The notes below the pieces were generated by a model that was not told where the DNA came from, did no database searches, and saw only the letters and a program-made list of their open reading frames with translations. The position numbers and the translations under genes were made by a program. A DNA stretch of 64,000 bases from Polyangiaceae bacterium (GTDB lineage: Bacteria; Myxococcota_A; Polyangia; Polyangiales; Polyangiaceae), in NCBI GenBank assembly GCA_013361525.1, contig JABFXY010000039.1, positions 124,001 through 188,000 of the forward strand. Direction: 5' to 3'. Every line of letters begins with the position of its first letter. Position 1 is the first letter of the stretch. Shown piece by piece: positions 22,749 to 30,311 of the stretch.

Positions 22749-23141
22749 GTGAACAAGATCGCGATTGCTCTCGTGCTCGGAGCGTTCTTTGCCGTTGGTT
22801 GTGGCGACAAGACGGATGGAGCTGCGAGTGGCAGCGCCAAGGCCTCGGCCGCCCCGAAGGACTCGGGCAAGGCGTCGACCACGGGCACCGCAGCCAGCAC
22901 TGGCGGCGGCACCAGCGGTTCGAAGGTCTGTGACGATTACTGGACCAAGCTGAAGGCCTGCAACGAGAACGCGCTCAAGGCCGTTCCGGACGGGCCGGCG
23001 AAGGATCAGACGAAGAAGGGCTTCGAGGACGCCGAGAAGCAGACGAAGGAAGCTTGGGCGAAGATGGAAGGCCCGGGCCTCGAGACTGCTTGCAAGGCAG
23101 CCATCGACGCGCTCGCGCAGAACCCCAACTGCCCGAAGTGA
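22749..23141 (+). CDS. Small lipoprotein, paralogue of the 22135 gene
   Basis: A 130-residue lipoprotein with signal MNKIAIALVLGAFFAVGC, an Ala/Gly/Ser/Thr linker and a helical four-Cys domain (VCDDYWTKLKACNENALKA, ETACKAAIDALAQNPNCPK). It is clearly related to the preceding small lipoprotein. GTG at 22749 is supported by a strong GGAGG eight bases upstream. Unlike a simple operon, the two paralogues are separated by 224 bp containing the phased repeat array, so this copy probably has its own promoter. Role unknown. Confidence 0.83.
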   Translation: MNKIAIALVLGAFFAVGCGDKTDGAASGSAKASAAPKDSGKASTTGTAASTGGGTSGSKVCDDYWTKLKACNENALKAVPDGPAKDQTKKGFEDAEKQTKEAWAKMEGPGLETACKAAIDALAQNPNCPK

Positions 23142-23182
23142 GATCGCTGACTCGGCGCGGCTGACGCGCCGGGCACCGTTCG

Positions 23183-23232
23183 ATGGAAGTCGCCCTCTCT
23201 CCTTTCGAGGAGAGGGGGCGCGCTTCTTCCAT
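23183..23232. terminator. Long hairpin after the small lipoprotein gene
   Basis: A 12-bp stem (23191-23202 with 23209-23220, one G-T pair) around a TTTCGA loop is extended by outer arms ATGGAAG (23183-23189) and CTTCCAT (23226-23232). It lies 41 bp after the lipoprotein stop and 6 bp before the ferredoxin ATG. There is no T-run, so it could be a terminator or a structured leader for the ferredoxin mRNA. Confidence 0.5.
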
Positions 23233-23238
23233 GCGAAG

Positions 23239-23571
23239 ATGCCGGACGAAATGTCGGCCGCCGAAACGGTTCGGCTCGAGATCTTCGGCGCAGAGGACGT
23301 CGAACCCGTCGTCGCCGACGTGCCACCCAACGAGCGCATCCTCGATGCGTGTGACGACGCACGCGCGGCGATTCCATTTTCGTGTCGCTCGGCAACGTGC
23401 GGGACGTGCATCGTGCACGTCCTCGATGGAGCCGAGCTCGTGGAGCCCGCCGACGCCGAAGAGGCAGAGGTGCTGCGCTCACACGCCGCGTCGCCCGACG
23501 AACGGCTCGCGTGCAGGCTCGTCGTGAGCGCGGATCACGGCACGATTCGGCTGCGCGCTCGACGTGGGTAA
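23239..23571 (+). CDS. Plant-type 2Fe-2S ferredoxin
   Basis: A 110-residue ferredoxin. The cluster ligands follow the plant-type C-x4-C-x2-C ... C pattern: C49, C54 and C57 in CRSATCGTC, and C92 in RLACRL. The upstream ILDACDDARAAIPFSC stretch and the downstream IVHVLDGAELVEP fit the fold. It is distinct from the adrenodoxin-type fdx of the isc operon at 46115. No partner reductase or oxygenase is adjacent, so the electron acceptor is unknown. Confidence 0.88.
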   Translation: MPDEMSAAETVRLEIFGAEDVEPVVADVPPNERILDACDDARAAIPFSCRSATCGTCIVHVLDGAELVEPADAEEAEVLRSHAASPDERLACRLVVSADHGTIRLRARRG

Positions 23572-23680
23572 CGTTCTACGCAGTCGATCGTTTGGCCACC
23601 AACCGAGCGGATCGAGAACATTTTCGTCCCGACCGATGCTCTCGCTGAGCGCACTTCCACGATTGTGTTATGCCCATCCA

Positions 23681-23704
23681 CCGCCTCGGGCTCGAGGCGG
23701 TTTT
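23681..23704 (+). terminator. Rho-independent terminator or attenuator
   Basis: An 8-bp perfect stem, CCGCCTCG (23681-23688) with CGAGGCGG (23693-23700), and a GGCT loop, directly followed by TTTT. It lies 110 bp after the ferredoxin stop and 91 bp before the PEP-mutase-like GTG, so it most likely ends the ferredoxin transcript. Confidence 0.65.
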
Positions 23705-23794
23705 CGTCGTTGGGGCGCTGAAGGAATTCGGTTTTCGCTTCGGCCATCGAGTCGAGGCCCTTCGCGCGATTCTCGGACCTCGGAGTAACACGCC

Positions 23795-25468
23795 GTGACA
23801 GATCAACCTCGCAAGCTGCGCGAGCTCATCGCTCGCCCCGGTCCCATCGTCATCATTGGAGCGCACAACGGTCTGTCGGCGCGCATCGGCGAAGAAGCCG
23901 GTTTCGACGGTCTGTGGGCCTCGGGCTTCGAGATCTCGGCGTCGTACGCCGTCCCCGACGCGAACATCCTCACGATGGCGGAGAGCCTCGGCGCCGCGAA
24001 GATGATGGCGGACGTCGCCAACATCCCGGTCATCGCCGACTGTGACAACGGCTTCGGCAACGCCATCAACGTCATCCGCTGCATCGAGGAGTACGAGCGC
24101 GCGGGCATCGCGGGCATCTGCATCGAGGACAACGTCTTCCCGAAGCGCTGCAGCTTCTACGCAGGCGTGAAGCGCGAGCTCTCCGGCGTCGAAGAGCACG
24201 CCGGCAAGATCAAAGCTGCGAAGGCCGCACAGAAGAACCGCGACTTCGTCGTCATCGCCCGCACCGAGGCGCTCATCGCCGGTTGGGGCATGGAAGAGGC
24301 GCTCATCCGCGGTCGGGCGTACGCCGACGCAGGCGCGGACATGGTCCTCATCCACTCGAAGTCGAAGACGCCCGACGAGGTGCTCGGCTTCGCGAAGCTC
24401 TGGGATCGGCCGAACACGCCGCTCGTCTGCGTCCCGACCATCTACAAGGACACCAAGGTCGAAGAGCTCCACAAGGCCGGCTTCAAGCTCATCATCATGG
24501 CGAACCACGCGATCCGGTCGTCGATCAAGGCGATGACCGAGACGCTGCAGACGCTCCGCCGCGAGATGTACACCGGCAGCGTCGAGGACAAGGTCGTGCC
24601 GCTGACGCGCGTGTATCAGCTCGTCGGCGTCGACAAGATGGCGAAGGACGAAGGCTCTTTCATGCCGAGCGAGAGCCCCGGCGTGACGGCGGTCATCCTC
24701 GCCGCGGGGCAAAGCCAGGGCCTGCTCCCCCTCACGGAGAACGTGCCGAAGCCGATGCTCGACGTGAAGGGCAAGTCGGTCCTCGAGCGCCAGATCGAGG
24801 TGCTCAACGCCTGCGGCATCAAGGACATCGCCGTCGTGCGCGGCTACAAGAAGGAGGCGATCAACCTTCCCAACGTCCGCTACTACGACAACGACGCCTT
24901 CGCGACGACGAACGAGGTCGAGAGCCTCTTCTGCGCGAAGAAGGAGATCGGCGGACAGTTCCTCTTCCTCTACGGCGACATCCTGTTCGAGCGCGGCCAC
25001 CTCGAGAAGATCCTCAAGAGCCCTGCGGACATCTCGCTCGTCGTCGATCGCGCTTGGACCGACGCGCAGCAGAGCGCCGAGCAGACCTCGGGTCGCGGCA
25101 TCCCCGATCTCGTCCAACTGAAGGATCCGCAAGAGACGGGCTACCGCTTCGTCGGCGCCGAGGCACCGCATCGCGTGGCCCGCGTCGGTCGCAACGTCGC
25201 CCCCGCGCAAGCGCAGGGTGAGTTCATCGGCATGGCGCTGTTCTCCGAGCGCGGCGCGCGCCAGCTCAACGATCTGTACGGCCGCCTGGTCGAATCGAAG
25301 AGTGCGGTCGGTGAGGCAACATCGCTCCGCGAGGCGAGCGTCACGGACATCGTCCAAGAGCTCGTCAACAGCGGCGCCGACGTGCAAGCGCTCGACGTCT
25401 ACAAGGGCTGGCTCGAGATCGATACGTTCGACGACTACAAGCGAGCCTGGGCGCTCATCAAAGAGTAA
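23795..25468 (+). CDS. PEP-mutase/isocitrate-lyase-family domain fused to a nucleotidyltransferase
   Basis: The 557-residue protein has two domains. The first (1-285) belongs to the PEP mutase/isocitrate lyase superfamily, with WASGFEISASYAVPDANIL (41-59) and the metal-binding ADCDNGFGNA (81-90). At the place of the PEP-mutase signature EDKxxxxxNS it has EDNVFPKRCS (111-120): Lys to Asn and Asn to Cys, while the Lys of FPK is kept. The second (296-557) resembles an NTP transferase, but the usual AAGxGxRL is AAGQSQGLLPLTENVPKPM (303-321), without the Arg; YGDILF (393-398) keeps the Asp. The GTG at 23795 follows GGAG. A phosphonate or head-group pathway is suggested by the neighbours; the reaction is not certain. 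Confidence 0.9.
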   Translation: MTDQPRKLRELIARPGPIVIIGAHNGLSARIGEEAGFDGLWASGFEISASYAVPDANILTMAESLGAAKMMADVANIPVIADCDNGFGNAINVIRCIEEYERAGIAGICIEDNVFPKRCSFYAGVKRELSGVEEHAGKIKAAKAAQKNRDFVVIARTEALIAGWGMEEALIRGRAYADAGADMVLIHSKSKTPDEVLGFAKLWDRPNTPLVCVPTIYKDTKVEELHKAGFKLIIMANHAIRSSIKAMTETLQTLRREMYTGSVEDKVVPLTRVYQLVGVDKMAKDEGSFMPSESPGVTAVILAAGQSQGLLPLTENVPKPMLDVKGKSVLERQIEVLNACGIKDIAVVRGYKKEAINLPNVRYYDNDAFATTNEVESLFCAKKEIGGQFLFLYGDILFERGHLEKILKSPADISLVVDRAWTDAQQSAEQTSGRGIPDLVQLKDPQETGYRFVGAEAPHRVARVGRNVAPAQAQGEFIGMALFSERGARQLNDLYGRLVESKSAVGEATSLREASVTDIVQELVNSGADVQALDVYKGWLEIDTFDDYKRAWALIKE

Positions 25469-25478
25469 GCGAGCGATC

Positions 25479-26195
25479 GTGCACGCCATTCTGTTGGCGG
25501 CCGGACGCGGCCGCCGCCTCGAAACGCCCGAGCCGAAGTGCCTCGTCCAGGTCGGCGGTCGTACACTCCTCGACCGCCACCTCGACAACATGCCGAAGGC
25601 GGGCATCGATCGGCTGACGCTCGTCGTCGGCTACGAGCAGCAGCGCATCCGCGACCACCTCGCGAAGCGCGCCCCTTCGCTGCCGATCGAGATCATCGAG
25701 AACCCTCGTTACGAGCGCGGAAGCATCGTCTCTCTCCACTGCGCGTCGCACCTCATCGGTGACGGCGCGCTGTGGATGGATGCGGATGTCCTCTACCCCG
25801 CCGAGCTCCTCGCACGCCTCGTCGCATCGAAACACGACAACTGCGTCCTCCTCGACCGTCGCTCCGAAGAGACGGGCGAGGAGATGATGCTCGGCGTGCG
25901 CGACGGCCGCGTGCACCGAATCGCGCGCAAGGTCCTCCACGAAGGCCCCTGGGACGTCGTCGGCGAGGCCGTCGGCTTCGCCAAGGTCGGCGGCGAAGGC
26001 GCGCGCATCATGCGCTCCATTCTCGACGAAGAGGTCGCCGCCGAGCGCCTCGACCAAGAGTACGAAGCCGCGATGAACACCGCGTTCGGCCGCATCCGCT
26101 GGGGCTTCGAACCCATCGACGAGTTCGCCTGGACCGAGATCGACTTCCGCGAGGACGTCGAAAAAGCCGAGCGCATCCTCGCCACGAGCGCCTAG
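25479..26195 (+). CDS. Sugar/choline-phosphate nucleotidyltransferase-family protein
   Basis: A 238-residue NTP transferase starting at GTG 25479, 10 bp after the fusion gene, so the two are an operon. The N-terminus HAILLAAGRGRRL contains the intact nucleotide-binding signature with both Gly and Arg, followed by PKCLVQVGGRTLLDR. WMDADVLYP supplies the metal-binding Asp, and FAWTEIDFREDVEKAE closes the domain, as in LicC-type phosphocholine cytidylyltransferases. It likely activates a phosphorylated or phosphonylated head group with CTP (inference). It is convergent with the CDP-alcohol phosphotransferase gene. Confidence 0.88.
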   Translation: MHAILLAAGRGRRLETPEPKCLVQVGGRTLLDRHLDNMPKAGIDRLTLVVGYEQQRIRDHLAKRAPSLPIEIIENPRYERGSIVSLHCASHLIGDGALWMDADVLYPAELLARLVASKHDNCVLLDRRSEETGEEMMLGVRDGRVHRIARKVLHEGPWDVVGEAVGFAKVGGEGARIMRSILDEEVAAERLDQEYEAAMNTAFGRIRWGFEPIDEFAWTEIDFREDVEKAERILATSA

Positions 26196-26200
26196 CGAAA

Positions 26201-26335
26201 CCCGAGAGGGGTCGCCAAGGGCGCCAAGTGAAGAAAGAGAAAGAGCGAGAGGTTCTCTCTCGCTCTTTCCTGTTTCGAAACCCTCTTCTTCCTCTTTTGC
26301 CCTTGGCGCTCTTGGCGACCCCTCTCGCTTTTCGG
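26201..26335. repeat. 135-bp imperfect palindrome between convergent genes
   Basis: Outer arms 26201-26229 (GAGGGGTCGCCAAGGGCGCC core) and 26301-26335 are near-exact inverted copies. The centre holds a perfect 13-bp stem GAAAGAGCGAGAG (26239-26251) / CTCTCGCTCTTTC (26257-26269) with a five-base loop. Purine-rich and pyrimidine-rich strands alternate. It fills the gap between the convergent nucleotidyltransferase and CDP-alcohol phosphotransferase genes. It may work as a bidirectional terminator or be a dispersed palindromic element. Confidence 0.8.
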
Positions 26336-26349
26336 GCGCTGGCGGCTCG

Positions 26350-27288
26350 CTAATCGCGGCAGCGGTAGCCGCGGAGGAACGCGACGTTGTAGAGGACGAC
26401 GGCCGCGATCCACACGACGCCGACCGTCGCGAAGAAGAGCTGGCCTGCCCAGAGCTTGCCGACGAGGATCGAGAGGATCACGAACGACAGGAACGCGTCG
26501 CCGCTCGAGATGCTCCACAGAAAGCCGTTGATGCGGGCGCGCGTCGTCGACTGCTCCCGCACCATGTGCTCGATCGCCTGCGAGGAGAGCGCCTTGGAGC
26601 GCGCCGGACAGAAGCGTTCGAACTCGAAGAAGAAGTGGCCGGTGCGCATGATGAAGACGTCGATGTGCGCGAAGAGCGACGACGACTTCGACAGGCCGAG
26701 GACTTTGTCGCGGAGCAGCTGCGGAACGTCGTCCGTCGCGCGCTCGTAGATGCCCATGTACTTCGACTTGAAATAGTCGGACGCGAAGGAGCGAATCGCT
26801 CCTTGTGCGAGCGCCATGGTCACGACGGCCATCGCGGTCGTCGTCGTGTAACCGGCGGGCACGTGGTTGTACACGTAGTGGAAGATGCCGCAGTAGAGGA
26901 AGACGACGCCGAGCCAATCCGCCATCGCATCGATCGCGTGGCCGTTCGGGCTCGACATGCGCTTCGCGCGGGCGAGCGAGCCGTCGACGCAATCGAGGAT
27001 GGAACGCAGCTCGAACAACACGACGGCCGCGATGTGCGCGCGCACGTCCTCGAACGTGAGCAAATAGCCCGACGCCGCCGCGAACACCGGCTGCACCAGC
27101 GACACCTGGTTCGGCGTCACCGGGGTGTGCACCAACCAACGCGTCATCGCGAGCGCGAGCGGATATCGGTAGTAGGTGTTGAACGGATCCTCGAGGCGCC
27201 TTTTCCAGCCTTTGGGGCCGGCAACGCGTGCAGCGGCAATTTCTCCCGGAGGGACCGAGCTGATCGCGTTGGGCTCGAGCGTGGCCAT
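26350..27288 (-). CDS. CDP-alcohol phosphatidyltransferase-family membrane protein
   Basis: The enzyme family joins a CDP-activated group to an alcohol in membrane lipid or head-group synthesis. The 312-residue protein (ATG 27286-27288) contains the complete signature D-x2-D-G-x2-A-R-x8-G-x3-D-x3-D at residues 99-124, beginning DCVDGSLARAKR. Five to six membrane helices surround it, with a long cytosolic loop at about 180-260 (FKSKYMGIYERATDDVPQLL). It is close to, and convergent with, two nucleotidyltransferase-type genes, so a three-step pathway (make, activate and transfer a head group) is plausible. The acceptor is unknown. Confidence 0.9.
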   Translation of the reverse strand: MATLEPNAISSVPPGEIAAARVAGPKGWKRRLEDPFNTYYRYPLALAMTRWLVHTPVTPNQVSLVQPVFAAASGYLLTFEDVRAHIAAVVLFELRSILDCVDGSLARAKRMSSPNGHAIDAMADWLGVVFLYCGIFHYVYNHVPAGYTTTTAMAVVTMALAQGAIRSFASDYFKSKYMGIYERATDDVPQLLRDKVLGLSKSSSLFAHIDVFIMRTGHFFFEFERFCPARSKALSSQAIEHMVREQSTTRARINGFLWSISSGDAFLSFVILSILVGKLWAGQLFFATVGVVWIAAVVLYNVAFLRGYRCRD

Positions 27289-27429
27289 ACTGTGACGGTT
27301 TTGTGTAGAAGCAATTGCGCTGCCGAGGCAAGCCTGAGCATCGGCAAATGCTCGACGCAGAATCGGCCATCCTTTCACGCAGTCGAACGCAAGGATCGCC
27401 GTGACAGCGAACGCGACTACGCACTGCAA

Positions 27430-27861
27430 ATGCGCCTACGCTGTGAGGAGCGAACGAGCCTCGTGCGGAGCCTTGTTTTGAAGGCAGCGATCATCCCCCT
27501 CGCACTGTTGTCGTGTCTGATTTTCGCCTGCGCCTCGCAGCCGTCGGTCGGCTCGATCGGCGTCGTGCTCGGACGCGATCCGGACACCGGCGATGTCTTC
27601 GTCCGCGAGGCGCCCGAGTCGAATCCGGACGACCCGAACGGCCAGCATCTCATCCCCGGCGATCAGCTCGTGATGGTGGCGGGCGTCTTCGTCCGTGACC
27701 TTTCCACCAAAGATCTTCGCGCGCTGATGCGCGGCGACCCGGGCAGCGAGGTCGACGTCACGGTCCTGCGCGGGTCGGAGGTCCTGCGGATGAAGATCAA
27801 GCGCACCGCTTTGAAATCGAAGCTCCTCCCGACCAAAGAAGAGCGCATCACCGAAGAGTAG
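27430..27861 (+). CDS. PDZ-domain lipoprotein
   Basis: A protein of up to 143 residues with a hydrophobic signal and lipobox (LALLSCLIFAC). The mature part is a single PDZ-like domain: SIGVVLGRDPDTGDVFVREA, then HLIPGDQLVMVAGVFVRDLS, RALMRGDPGSEVDVTVLRG and a last strand VLRMKIKRT. This matches the degenerate PDZ of secreted proteases and chaperones, but no protease domain is attached. The start may be the ATG at 27430 or the GTG at 27466, the latter giving a more usual signal length. It is divergent from the CDP-alcohol phosphotransferase gene. Confidence 0.83.
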   Translation: MRLRCEERTSLVRSLVLKAAIIPLALLSCLIFACASQPSVGSIGVVLGRDPDTGDVFVREAPESNPDDPNGQHLIPGDQLVMVAGVFVRDLSTKDLRALMRGDPGSEVDVTVLRGSEVLRMKIKRTALKSKLLPTKEERITEE

Positions 27862-27980
27862 CGGCTTGTCCCGAGGTGGGGTCGAGCCTTACTCGCTTGC
27901 GTCCGCGCCGGGTCGCGGAGATAAGTTTTTGCCTTGGCAGGGTGGGGTCTCGAGCTCCTCGGCCTGCATCGAGCACACGC

Positions 27981-28931
27981 GTGGCAGCCCCTCCTTTCGA
28001 CCCTTCGTCCACCAGGCAGCGAGCGCTTGGCGCGGACGAGACGCCGTCGACTCGACCCGACGACGACGACGCGCCCGGGCCGAAGCCGTTCCTGAAATGG
28101 GCCGGGGGCAAATGGTCTCTCGCCGCAGAGATCGCGAAGAAGATGCCGGCCGATCTGAAGGGCCGCGTCTACCGCGAGCCGTTCCTCGGGGGCGGCGCGA
28201 TGTTCTTCTGGCTGTCGCACCGCGTGGGCGCAAAACGGTACGTCCTGTCGGACGCGCTCGATGATCTCGTGACGACCTACGAAGTCGTCCGCGATCAGCC
28301 GGAGGCGCTCATCGCCGAGCTCGAGACGCTCCGCGACGATCACTCGGAAGAGACGTTCTACAGCGTCCGCGACAAGTTCAACGGACGGACCAAGAAGCCG
28401 CTCAAACGCGCTGCGTGGCTCATCTACCTCAACAAGACCTGCTTCAACGGCCTATATCGGACGAACCGCGCCGGCGTGTTCAACGTCCCCATGGGGCGCT
28501 ACGCCAACACGCCGAACATCGCCAACGCGCGGCGCATCCGCGCAGCGTCGGAGGCCCTCAAGGACGTCGACATCTCTTGCGCCCCGTTCGAGGAGCTCCG
28601 CCAAAAGGCCGAGCCCGGGGACGTCATCTACCTCGACCCGCCTTACGTCCCGCTCACCCGCACCGCGAACTTCGACTCCTACGCGGGCGGCGCGTTCGGC
28701 CGCGCCCAGCAAGAGCAGCTAGCGGATCTTTACCGGGAGCTCGACAAGCGAGGTTGCCTCCTCGTCCTCTCCAACAGCGAGACCCCGGAGGTCCGCGAGC
28801 TCTACCGCGGCTTCGAGATCGACGTGATCACGGCTGCCCGGAACATCAGCTCACGCGGCTCGACGCGCGGTTCGGTGACCGAGGTCCTCGTCCGTAACAC
28901 CCGAAGCTGGCCCCCCTCGGCCCTACGCTGA
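27981..28931 (+). CDS. Dam-family DNA adenine methyltransferase
   Basis: A 316-residue D12-class N6-adenine methyltransferase. Motif X FLKWAGGKW (37-45), motif I EPFLGGGAMFF (66-76), the NKTCFNGLYRTN segment (151-162) and the catalytic DPPY (219-222) are all intact and in Dam order. The GTG at 27981 starts a short low-complexity leader; an upstream GTG at 27876 in the same frame would add 35 residues that do not look coding. No restriction gene is adjacent. The target is probably GATC by family, but it cannot be read from the sequence. Confidence 0.88.
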   Translation: MAAPPFDPSSTRQRALGADETPSTRPDDDDAPGPKPFLKWAGGKWSLAAEIAKKMPADLKGRVYREPFLGGGAMFFWLSHRVGAKRYVLSDALDDLVTTYEVVRDQPEALIAELETLRDDHSEETFYSVRDKFNGRTKKPLKRAAWLIYLNKTCFNGLYRTNRAGVFNVPMGRYANTPNIANARRIRAASEALKDVDISCAPFEELRQKAEPGDVIYLDPPYVPLTRTANFDSYAGGAFGRAQQEQLADLYRELDKRGCLLVLSNSETPEVRELYRGFEIDVITAARNISSRGSTRGSVTEVLVRNTRSWPPSALR

Positions 28932-29094
28932 CGCCGTAGAGGGTTGAATAAGGCCGCGGATCGGCCGTCCACCTTCCGCCCGCCTCGCAAAACCGAGGGC
29001 TGGCTCGAAGAGCAAAAACGGCACGCAACCGAAGTGCCTATTCGCTGGGCATCGGGTCCGCTATAGCGGCCAGCGGGAAACGGAGGGTGTTTTC

Positions 29095-30120
29095 ATGACT
29101 TTGTCGTCTGGCGCGAAGGGCGAATCCCGTTCGCGTACGAAGCTCGTCGCCTTGTTCGCGGCGCTGGCCATCTTCGCGGGCATCTCGCTCCCGCGTGAGG
29201 CCGCCGCAGGCGAGAAGCTCAAGTTCGCAACGCTCGCTCCGAAGCAGAGCATCTGGGGCCAGGTCTTCCAGGTTTGGGAGAAGGCCGTCAAAAAGAAGAG
29301 CGACGACAAGCTCGAGATCGTCTTCGACTACAACGGCTCACAGGGCGACGAAGGCGCCATGGCCGGCAAGGTCAAGTCCGGTCAGCTCGACGGCGCAGCC
29401 GTCACGGCCGTCGGTCTCAGCAAGTTCCACAAGCCTGTCCTCGCGATGCAGATGCCCGGCGTGCTCACGTCCTGGGCGAAGGTCGACAAGGCGATTTCGT
29501 CGGCCGGCCCCGAGTTCAGCAAGGGCCTGCAGGACGGCGGCGCCTACAACCTCGGTTGGGGCTTCGTCGGCATGGCGCACGTCTTCACGAAGGGCGACGG
29601 CAAGGTCATCAAGCCGGGCGATCTGAAGTCGCGCAAGCCGTACATGTGGCGCGACGACAGCATCTCGCCGGTCCTCTATCAGGTCGTCGGCGCGACGCCC
29701 GTTCCGCTCAACGTCCCCGAGGTTCTTCCGAACCTCAAGACCGGCGCGATCGACACCATCGTCGCCCCGGCTCTCGCGGTCGAGCAGCTTCAGTGGGCCG
29801 GCCACCTCAACGGCACGAGCGAGCAGGTCGTCGGCCCCGCCGTCGGCGCGCTCATCATGTCGAACAAGCGTCTCGAGTCGCTCCCCGGCGACCTTCGCAC
29901 CATCGTGAAGGACACCGGCGCGATCGCCGCGAAGGCCCTCACCGACAAGATCAAGTCCGAGGACAGCGCGGCCTTCGATCGCATGTCGAAGAAGCTCACG
30001 ACCTTCAAGGTCGACCAGGGCGAGTTCGACAAGACGTTCAAAGAGGTTCGCAAGCGCCTCGCGCAGGGCACGTTCCCGGCGGACCTCGTAAAGAAGATCG
30101 AGCAGGCGGGCGGTCTCTGA
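29095..30120 (+). CDS. TRAP-transporter DctP-like solute-binding protein
   Basis: A 341-residue periplasmic binding protein: a signal peptide (about 1-38, cleavage near REAAAG) and then the DctP fold with KFATLAPKQSIWGQVFQVWE near the N-terminus. DYNGSQGDEGAMAGKVKSGQ, MWRDDSISPVLYQVVGATPV and GAIDTIVAPALAVEQLQW follow. The Arg that clamps carboxylate ligands in DctP proteins falls in the LKSRKPYMWR region. No DctQ/DctM membrane subunits are next to it, so the partner is elsewhere or the protein works alone. GGAGGGTG precedes the ATG, and a strong terminator follows. Confidence 0.87.
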   Translation: MTLSSGAKGESRSRTKLVALFAALAIFAGISLPREAAAGEKLKFATLAPKQSIWGQVFQVWEKAVKKKSDDKLEIVFDYNGSQGDEGAMAGKVKSGQLDGAAVTAVGLSKFHKPVLAMQMPGVLTSWAKVDKAISSAGPEFSKGLQDGGAYNLGWGFVGMAHVFTKGDGKVIKPGDLKSRKPYMWRDDSISPVLYQVVGATPVPLNVPEVLPNLKTGAIDTIVAPALAVEQLQWAGHLNGTSEQVVGPAVGALIMSNKRLESLPGDLRTIVKDTGAIAAKALTDKIKSEDSAAFDRMSKKLTTFKVDQGEFDKTFKEVRKRLAQGTFPADLVKKIEQAGGL

Positions 30121-30161
30121 TCATCAGTCGCTGATCATCTGGGCCCACACCGCATCGAACG

Positions 30162-30203
30162 TGAGGCCGGTCTCCGTGAAGGGGGCCGGCCTCATCCGTT
30201 TTT
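30162..30203 (+). terminator. Rho-independent terminator of the DctP-like gene
   Basis: A 9-bp perfect stem TGAGGCCGG (30162-30170) / CCGGCCTCA (30186-30194), followed by TCCG and a TTTTT run (30199-30203). It lies 41 bp after the DctP-like stop and separates it from metK. Confidence 0.85.
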
Positions 30204-30311
30204 GTGGATGAAAATCCGCCATCGTCTCAAGAAGGTCGATTGACGAGGCGGTGCCTGAAAGCTAAGGCAATTCCCTTCAAATCCTCTGGATCCCCAGCTG
30301 AGGCAGGTTCG

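Noticed and set aside
23795..24660. Isocitrate or methylisocitrate lyase
   Set aside because: The lyase KKCGH/KRCGH motif is not present; the surrounding WASGF and ADCDNGFGN segments and the nucleotidyltransferase fusion are closer to PEP mutase.
30121..30311. SAM riboswitch upstream of metK
   Set aside because: Small hairpins exist but none matches a riboswitch consensus that I can recognise, so it is listed only as a finding to check.
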